Shown here piece after piece: positions 57,068-64,000 of a stretch of 64,000 bases of DNA. The position numbers were made by a program, and so were the translations under genes. Origin of the DNA: Aphrocallistes beatrix (taxonomy: Eukaryota; Porifera; Hexactinellida; Sceptrulophora; Aphrocallistidae); NCBI GenBank assembly GCA_963281255.1, contig OY725496.1, positions 4,689,723 through 4,753,722 on the forward strand. Reading direction: 5' to 3'. The notes under the pieces are model-generated. The model saw only the letters and a program-made list of their open reading frames with translations, was not told where the DNA came from and did no database searches. Position 1 is the stretch's first letter; every line of letters starts with the position of its first letter.

Positions 57068-57254
57068 CAGTCGACTCCGCTTAATAGGGTCACATCGGTC
57101 AGAGGACATTTTGCCTCGATTAAGCGGAGAACCCTATTAACCGAAAATAATTTATATTAGCTTCTATGTGTGAGAGCTATTCCGGTCCTACCAAAAGTGG
57201 CCCGATTAAGCGTTTTACCCGATTAAACAGTGACCCTATTAAGCAGAGTTACTG
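57068..57254. mobile_element. pogo/Tigger-like MITE
   Basis: Left end CAGTCGACTCCGCTTAATAG preceded by TA. The right end is damaged ('gcagagttactg'). Interior as in 45117-45304 but inverted. It lies about 470 bp from the 3' end of the caspase gene. Confidence 0.8.
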
Positions 57255-57718
57255 CATGTATAAATTATTGCTAAATATACATTGTCTATAACATTCTTGC
57301 TCGTTGCCACCCACCACAAACCTTTATTACTTTTCACAAATTGGCGCCTATTAATCTGTCTATATCGAACACGGCACTGATTGGGATTTAATTAAAAGCG
57401 CGCGCTTTGCGGGAACATTGTTTGAACTATTTTCACGCGCCTAGATCTATTTTTAATTAACTCGCAGAGCCAATGAGGTTTCGCCTTTTCCTCCTTGATA
57501 GATACACTATTTAGAATTTAATTTAATGTTAACTCAAAGGCAATGATTTGATTTGTCAAAATCCTCTATTTGCTTGCTACCCCAAATTAGAATTTCACGA
57601 TTTCTACTAAGAAGTTGTACGTAAAATCTTAAATATTAATAAAATAACTTGAAATCATATCATTTAATCTGAGCAAATGTAAATAATAACAACAACAAAC
57701 AAACAAAAACTAAAATCA

Positions 57719-59446
57719 TTATTGGACTGCAAATAATTTGTGTGACAAGTCAACCGGATTTTTTCTCAGGAATTCATTCGCCAGAATATTCGGAAAGAAA
57801 CGTAGTTTTTTCCTGAGTGAGCCATTCACGTTGGAGACTTGTAACGTACTAGCTCCATCTTGTCCCTTTTTCGAAATCTGATTATTTATTTTCGTGTGCA
57901 TTCCATTCAAATCCTCAAAGTGAAAAGTTTTCCGAATGACATTGCAGACTGTGTCGATGTACCAAGACCCAGTGTCCGTCCTTACAGCCACTTTTCCTTT
58001 CGTTGTCGCCTGGCATACGATTAGATCTGCGTCTTGTGGCTGCGCAGAGCAATTTCGAGTCTCTGTCGCGATATTGTCCACCATCAAACCGCGGTCATTG
58101 ATAGGAGCATCCACCGTATTTCCTCTGCACGCCTGGACGAAAAATACTTTGGGTTTTCCCTTCAAAGCGGCGCACTTGTCATTCTTGAAACTGTTGATGA
58201 TGGAATCAAGCTCAACATGGTTTCCATCTGATCCTGAAATCATGCCTTCTTCCCCATGGCTCATCAAAAAACACACGAAGACACCCACGTTGTAAAGAGA
58301 AGTGTCGTTTGCTCGTCGTTTCATGTACTTCGTCAGTTCCTCAGAAGTGAGGTTTTCTTCCACACTAACCTTGAAGTTCAACTGTCTGAAAGTCGCTCTT
58401 ATGTTTTCAACGTCTGCATTCGAACCAATTCGATCTCTTGATCCGGGACTTTCGAACTTTTCAATGTTGATTATCACGCATTCTCCGGGATACACGTTAG
58501 CAGCAATATCTCTCTGTGGAATGTCGTAGTTGTCTTCAACCATTATACTATCGTCACTCGGGTCGATTCCTTGGGGTGACATGGGTTCTAGTAGGTTGGA
58601 GGGGGGACTCTGGTACAATGGGAAGTCTGTTATATTGCGATGGAATACTGGCGGGCTGCCTCCTATTCCGAGATTGGTATGGTAATAACCCCCTGGCTGT
58701 GAGTTCCGTTTACAGTCCAAGGCGATCGGCTCAGTCTGGGGAGGGCATGGGTAGGGTGCCCCCCACGGTGGTCCCACTGGCGAGTAGTGTTCAACCGGAC
58801 TTGGTTGTTGGCCTGGGCTCCCCGGACGGAGTTCGATCTTGTTTGGTCGAATTTGTGCTTCGATGGGTCTCATGTTTTGAAGATAGGTCGCGTATAGACT
58901 TTTGATTCTATTCCAGTTAGGATCGATTATCGTATTTAAGATTTTGGAATTATTCATGAAAACTTGGAATAGAACATTGATGTCGAATGCGTGTACGATC
59001 TTCAAGTCCACCAGTTTCATAATACTCGTCTTATGATCCAACTGCATTTCAGGAACCCGCCTCTCAAAAGGAACCCTTTCTGCCAACCGTTGGATGTCAG
59101 TCGTACTGATTGGTTGGAGGATTATTTCGTGAACCATGTTTTTGAGAATTTTGGTGCATTCCAATGATATGTTATTGAAGTTGTAATCTTCAATGCACTT
59201 GTAGGCTTCTTCCTTAGCATCTTGATGAAGGTTGGATCTTTGGTAGATGGTGTACAAGGCTCCAAGATTTTGAGGTGCAATGAGCTTGTGAGTGAATAGT
59301 GTAGAGAAAAAGTCGCTTGGCAGTTGGTTTCTTTCTAAACCTTGGATTCTGAAGGTTGAAGCGGCCTGGGATTTTATCTCTTTGAAGATGATGGCGTTTT
59401 CACTCAATTTATTAGCCAATTTCATGAGAAGCAGATTAAATGACAT
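57719..59446 (-). CDS. Tandem-DED initiator caspase, caspase-8/10-like
   Basis: An intronless gene for a 575-residue protein. Two death-effector-like domains cover about 1-95 (LLMKLANKLSENAIIFKEI ... LGALYTIYQRSNL) and 100-200. A Pro-rich linker follows (about 205-310), then the caspase domain from about 318. The catalytic His397 sits in FLMSHGEEG and Cys440 in FFVQACRG. The small subunit has GSWYIDTVC, and Arg in SRDRIGSNADV is at the S1-pocket position. Such caspases are brought to FADD-type platforms through their DEDs, cleave themselves at Asp and start apoptosis or inflammatory signalling. All key residues are present, so it should be active. Lack of introns is unusual for caspase-8 and may mean a retrocopy. 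A TATA box lies 53-60 bp before the ATG. DED fold calls are from pattern only; DED1 is clearer than DED2. Confidence 0.85.
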   Translation of the reverse strand: MSFNLLLMKLANKLSENAIIFKEIKSQAASTFRIQGLERNQLPSDFFSTLFTHKLIAPQNLGALYTIYQRSNLHQDAKEEAYKCIEDYNFNNISLECTKILKNMVHEIILQPISTTDIQRLAERVPFERRVPEMQLDHKTSIMKLVDLKIVHAFDINVLFQVFMNNSKILNTIIDPNWNRIKSLYATYLQNMRPIEAQIRPNKIELRPGSPGQQPSPVEHYSPVGPPWGAPYPCPPQTEPIALDCKRNSQPGGYYHTNLGIGGSPPVFHRNITDFPLYQSPPSNLLEPMSPQGIDPSDDSIMVEDNYDIPQRDIAANVYPGECVIINIEKFESPGSRDRIGSNADVENIRATFRQLNFKVSVEENLTSEELTKYMKRRANDTSLYNVGVFVCFLMSHGEEGMISGSDGNHVELDSIINSFKNDKCAALKGKPKVFFVQACRGNTVDAPINDRGLMVDNIATETRNCSAQPQDADLIVCQATTKGKVAVRTDTGSWYIDTVCNVIRKTFHFEDLNGMHTKINNQISKKGQDGASTLQVSNVNGSLRKKLRFFPNILANEFLRKNPVDLSHKLFAVQ

Positions 59447-59498
59447 TTCTACGATTTTGTTTGATTGCTGTTATGTTTGGATATACCCCGTTTATCTT

Positions 59499-59506
59499 CT
59501 TTTATA
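59499..59506 (-). promoter_or_regulatory. TATA box of the caspase gene
   Basis: TATAAAAG on the minus strand, 53-60 bp upstream of the ATG at 59446; a very good consensus match. Confidence 0.65.
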
Positions 59507-59519
59507 CTTGAGTAGATAA

Positions 59520-62500
59520 TCCACTACAGGCAGATATGGATACTCTTTCAACATAGAATGTAAATTGATATTAACCACCATTTTCTATATTATCCTACGT
59601 CAATCCTATTTATAATTCTTATTCTAATTGTCACATTTATCATATAAACCATACTCTTTCTTCATTCGATGTAAGAATATTTTTCAGCATTTTAGAAGAA
59701 ATTTTTAGCCCAAAACTAGTGTAATCCTATCACTGTCTTATTTAGTGGACGGATTTGTCGATTGTAACTTATCATTTCCACTTTGGTTAGAAACTTGTTA
59801 CAGCATCCCACGCGTATCTAAATTTAGCACACGTACTTTACCGTCATGTTATTATTGTATCAGATGTCCAATTAATTATGTGCATTATAAACATTTGTTT
59901 CTCCTATATAACAGAAAAACTCTCTTATCAAGTAGCAGCTAAGAAGTTTCAAAACTTTCTTTTTTCAAAAATAACCTTGTTTTTAAGATTTTTTTACAAA
60001 TGTAACTCTTTTAGAATATAGAATGTGAGATTAGTATAATAGAAAGCGAGTGCATCTACCTAATGGTATAGGAGTTAGATATGAAACAGTTTCCTACGAA
60101 GGTACTTTCCCATCTACCATCTACCTGGGGGGGAGAAACGATCCAACGCACCAATGAACATCATGCTTAGGTAGAAAATGAATATCTATGGGCCTATAAG
60201 GTATCTACGTATTCTTACCTGAGCTGTTCCCGGTTATTTAAAGACAAATATTTTCTAGACTTCAGGTTTAAATTTAGCATATTTTATCAGAAGTTCGCAT
60301 TCATTTAGGTTAAAAAGTGGCCGATGGTGAATATCATTAAAACCACTTTTAAAAATAAATAGTGTCGAGAGACATTAAAAATGCATAATTTGAAAATATC
60401 TGTCTTCAAAACGCCTTCGGAGCAATTTATCTCTAAATCGGAACTATCTGCTCTCAACCATTGCACAGTTCATGTATTACACAATACTTCAGCCAATTGC
60501 ATTGTGTGCTATAGTCAGGATTCTACACAACTAGAGTTCTCCTGGCTATTTATAGCTTAAATCTATTTATATCTTTTTGTAGATTTTCTGCATCGAATTT
60601 TTCCAGGGCAAATACCTCTGGACAGAACATCTCGTTCAGATCACGTGGACAGGAGATTAGCTAGTTTATTCCTAGAAGAGGAACTAAAATTCCCATCCAT
60701 TACTTTCCTATGTAAACTATTACAGAGTTAAGTTCTTTGTAAATTATACAAATTCAAATGATATACGTACAATTATTACACAGTAGAAACTCGTTAATTA
60801 ATAATTAATAATATATATCCCCGGATGGCTTGGTTTTTTTCTATTTTATAGTAAATAACCCAAATTTATATGGCTTCCCCGCCCAAAATGGCTTAAACCG
60901 GAAATGACGCGACACATTCCAGGGGTACAATATGAATTCTAGATAATACGAACAGATTTCGACCGTTCCCTAGCATTCGTATAACGAGATCGCATCTATA
61001 TTACTTATTTCAGCTCAATTATAATTAAATCTTCATAAATTCTGTAAACAAACTAACTTACCTAGATAAAAACATCAACAATTTCAGGTTGGATAACTTG
61101 AAAACATATAATTTCTTCTTTTTATGTGCATAATTTATTCGAATTTGTTGTTTTATAATCAACAACAACAGACAATAACAGCTTAGTTTGCTTTCAATAC
61201 ATTTTTAAAAAGATTTTTTCTGGAATGCTTTCAATTTTTTTTATTATTTTCTGTTTTCCTTTGTGCTTCTTTCAAAATGCTTTCACTGAATTTCAAATTT
61301 TTGAAATTACAATGGAAATATGTTATTGATTTGTTTTTTTTTCTTGGCGGCATGATCCAATAATTTGAAACCAAATAATTTGAATTTTCATTACTGGACA
61401 TATATATGTCTCTTTAATTAAATTTGTCTTAATTAATGTTATGTTTGTTACCGAGAAGTATTTCTTTAGTGTTTTTGTCATTCAACATTTTGTGAACTTT
61501 CGATGAGTCATCATTTCTTGATCGAAATATTGACCCCTACCAAAAATATTTGTATACCTCAATATTTTTCATTAAAATAGTATTATACTAATATATTTAT
61601 GAAGTCAATAACATTGAATGAATAACAGAGAAATTTGGCTTCACATTCGTTTCTTCACATTTAAGTTACTCACCAACATAAATAATTAATCACTTCTTCA
61701 CACATTTTATAAATATTCATATTTCCCGCAAGCACGATAGAAAAAAACTTCAGCTACTAATAAATTTCATTTTTGCTCTTAGAAAATCCATTGAATACTA
61801 AGACAAGCGAGCTTCGCTTGCTTGCATTGGCTAATAAATTGTTAGCATTAATATACTGAAAATCCCATCAATCAACTTCTATTGAAACTGTTCCAAGTAT
61901 GCGAACACTTCTTTTATCCATATGATGTCACTTACTTGCCTCATACGAGAAAACCTATCAAGCATAATTTCGTTTTCATCTTTTTCAAATTGATTTGCAT
62001 ATCTGTAATACAACGAAAGATTTAGAAAAATTACTTTCACTTTGCTTACCTTGTCTTTCTCTATTGTTTATTTCCTCTAACATCTATGCGCAACACTTTC
62101 AATGTGTTTTAATGACGTTTTTGTTTACTTATTAGTTTACTCTTTTATTGAAATTACCTAATATTTATAGAAAATTGTTTACTAATCGAATTGTCAGAAT
62201 ACCAGGAAAGTCGTCGAGTGAAGTAATTGATATCATTGGTTATGTCCCATTATGTAATTACTATAATGTACTATAATTAGTTTGTGGTTATAATTAGTTA
62301 CTCATCGAAGTTATCTTCATCTCTGTCTATTAAAGGCTAGGGTTCAAATACTATGACCTGTACAACGTTAACTTATTCTAATACATGTCACTTCCAAATA
62401 AGGTTGAGAGTTTTTTAAATTTTGATTATAACTGTTCTATCATATTCCTCTCAGCAAATATAATTTATCCTTTCACATGTCCTGAGCTCTAAACTTCCTA

Positions 62501-63180
62501 ACCCAATTTCCTTTTCCAAAATTATAACCCCAATTCGCACAAGCAAATAATAGTGGGCTGAAATTTTTTTTTGAAATCTGTAATTTATGTCTGCATTCCA
62601 CAGTTGTGAAGAAATGCCAAATAATAGAATATAATTTTTTGAGGACATAGCTAAAAATAATTTTCATTTATTAGCAGTAGTCATATAATCATTACCAAAT
62701 TACTCTTTTCATGATTAATACATGAAGTTTGCATTCTTCTTTTTTATTATTTAATATTTGCAGAGTGTTTTCATTTGTGAACATTTGTAAATACGTAGCT
62801 AATTTTAGAACAAATCACCTTACGAAATTCAAGTTAAATGAAGTATAGGTACTTTAATCTCACGAAAGAAAATTGTACTAACCAATCATAATTGAGTATT
62901 TTATATTGCATTTGGATTGGAATCCGAACAGTGGTTGGATAATCTACACGAGTACAAACTATTCGAGATTGAAACCATTAGTTCATTTGGCCAATCACAA
63001 TCATTTGACTTTTGAAGCTGGTCATAAGATTTAAATTTAATAGTTGAAATATTATGTTATTATTGTAAAATTTCCTCTTGTAAGAAGAAATGACAATAAG
63101 AATGACCCTCGTGACAAATTAGCTTTGTTGTTCAAGTTATTTGGGGACAAAGCTTAAGATAGGAGAATATAATTTCATTG
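59520..63180. other. Gene-free AT-rich region
   Basis: No coding frame with any recognisable feature. Holds one copy of the TATA-like dispersed repeat (60821-60907) and a short 'cgagcttcgcttgcttgc' string at about 61806 related to the GC island at 6220. Otherwise unremarkable. Confidence 0.5.
60821..60907 (+). repeat. Dispersed repeat with TATA-like core, copy 4
   Basis: Contains 'ctattttatagtaaataacc', 'cttccccgcccaaaatgg' and 'ccggaaatga' in the family order. Confidence 0.5.
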
Positions 63181-63250
63181 TTAACGTACCACAAATCCAC
63201 TGAACTCTGTCTATTATGAAACTTCGGGAGATGAGCTGAATCTTGTTGAG

Positions 63251-63460
63251 ATGCAGTACAAGCCGACTTGGAAAGATCTTTTCTTTCCAAGCGTGCATTC
63301 GCTGCTAAACCAACGTAGAAAGTCCGACCCTTCTCTTTTTAGATTAGGTTCACTAGATTCTACTCACATTCCTCTGTTGTCAAGCTTAGAGACCTTTCCG
63401 AATATGTCCAATTTTTTGTTTGCTAACTCCGGTAGATCAGAAATACTATATTTAATTTAA
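63251..63460 (+). CDS. Hypothetical short ORF or terminal exon
   Basis: The frame is open from 63185 to a stop at 63460, with ATG at 63251 (69 residues, Ser/Leu-rich, for example DPSLFRLGSLDSTHIPLLSS). It is less AT-rich than its surroundings, which is the only sign that it could be coding. No domain, signal peptide or strong splice acceptor was seen. It may be the last exon of a gene whose other exons are not visible, or chance. Confidence 0.25.
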   Translation: MQYKPTWKDLFFPSVHSLLNQRRKSDPSLFRLGSLDSTHIPLLSSLETFPNMSNFLFANSGRSEILYLI

Positions 63461-64000
63461 TTTACTTCCGTCATATCTTTGAATATGTGATTGTTACTTG
63501 TAAATTGTGATACCGCAAACATAATATTGTATCCTGGCACAAACTCACATCTGATTTTCAGCCAGTCTGGCTCAGCAATTTGAATGGATTCTATTACCTT
63601 AAAATATGTTTAAAGATCCAATTTTGCTGAGGTAATTTAGAGAGGTAGCCGCTACGGATGGCACCCAACCAATTTAGGAGAATTTGGAATTTCAGGAAGT
63701 TACCTACATCAGAGTATTTCACTCTTATGTAATCAGACACGATACTTGGAATATGCGATAGAATATTTGATATTTATTTACCTGGAATGTCCTAGAAATT
63801 ATGGGACTAAGGTTCTATCATAATATTGTGTAAGAGCAGTAAGGATGCGGGAGTTTAAGAGAAAAGGGGAGTGTTTTGTTTGAGGGTGGAAATCAAAGCT
63901 TTAGCCGTTTACACTTAATTACTCAACAAGAAACAGCGTTTTTTCAGATGAATTAAATTAGTTTAAGTCGAGATTACCTATGACTCTCTAATCGGTATAT

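Overview
This is AT-rich eukaryotic DNA from an animal. It has spliced genes with GT-AG introns, signal-peptide exons, adhesion GPCRs, C-type lectin and Ig domains, a DED caspase, RBBP5, CAP and a nuclear tRNA-Glu. The mix of NHL-repeat genes, lectin/Ig receptors and DED caspase, with many short DNA-transposon remnants, would fit an early-branching metazoan such as a sponge. The species cannot be fixed from sequence alone, and this is inference.

Layout. 1-3.9 kb: gene-free, pogo/Tigger-like MITEs. 3.9-13 kb: a roughly 5 kb tandem duplication carrying two intronless ankyrin-repeat genes on the minus strand. Their last ~300 residues are almost identical but their N-termini differ. 13.8-26.4 kb: the 3' half of RBBP5 (plus strand). 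One of its introns is about 10.8 kb and holds two nested, divergently oriented, intronless coiled-coil/NHL genes that are near-identical through the propeller. 26.9-28.6 kb: cyclase-associated protein (CAP). 29.4-30.6 kb: an intronless ART-type ADP-ribosyltransferase with two PBZ-like fingers (minus). 30.9-45.5 kb: a tandem cluster of three minus-strand receptor genes built from interchangeable phase-1 exons: SP-CTLD-Ig-CTLD-Ig-FN3-TM, SP-Ig-EGFx3-GAIN-7TM and SP-CTLD-Ig-Ig-GAIN-7TM, plus an orphan signal-peptide exon. 45.7-46.3 kb: LINE and DNA-transposon debris and a CA repeat. 46.7-48.4 kb: a likely CENP-T homologue. 49.6-51.4 kb: an intronless SKICH/coiled-coil/zinc-finger protein resembling TAX1BP1/CALCOCO autophagy receptors. 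55.3 kb: tRNA-Glu(UUC). 57.7-59.4 kb: an intronless tandem-DED caspase-8-like gene (minus). 59.5-64 kb: mostly gene-free.

Two gene classes are interleaved. Conserved housekeeping genes (RBBP5, CAP, CENP-T) have introns. The ankyrin, NHL, ART, SKICH and caspase genes are single-exon and each has a TATA-like element roughly 35-80 bp before its ATG. Many of the non-housekeeping genes belong to families used in innate immunity or cell death, so the window reads as an immune-flavoured neighbourhood. No functional link between the genes is proven by the sequence.

The strongest candidate for something undescribed is the receptor cluster. The same signal-peptide, lectin and Ig exons, all in phase 1, are attached in one gene to a single-pass FN3 receptor and in the next to an adhesion GPCR. 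The ART gene, with fused PBZ-like fingers and a His at the usual Arg site, is second.
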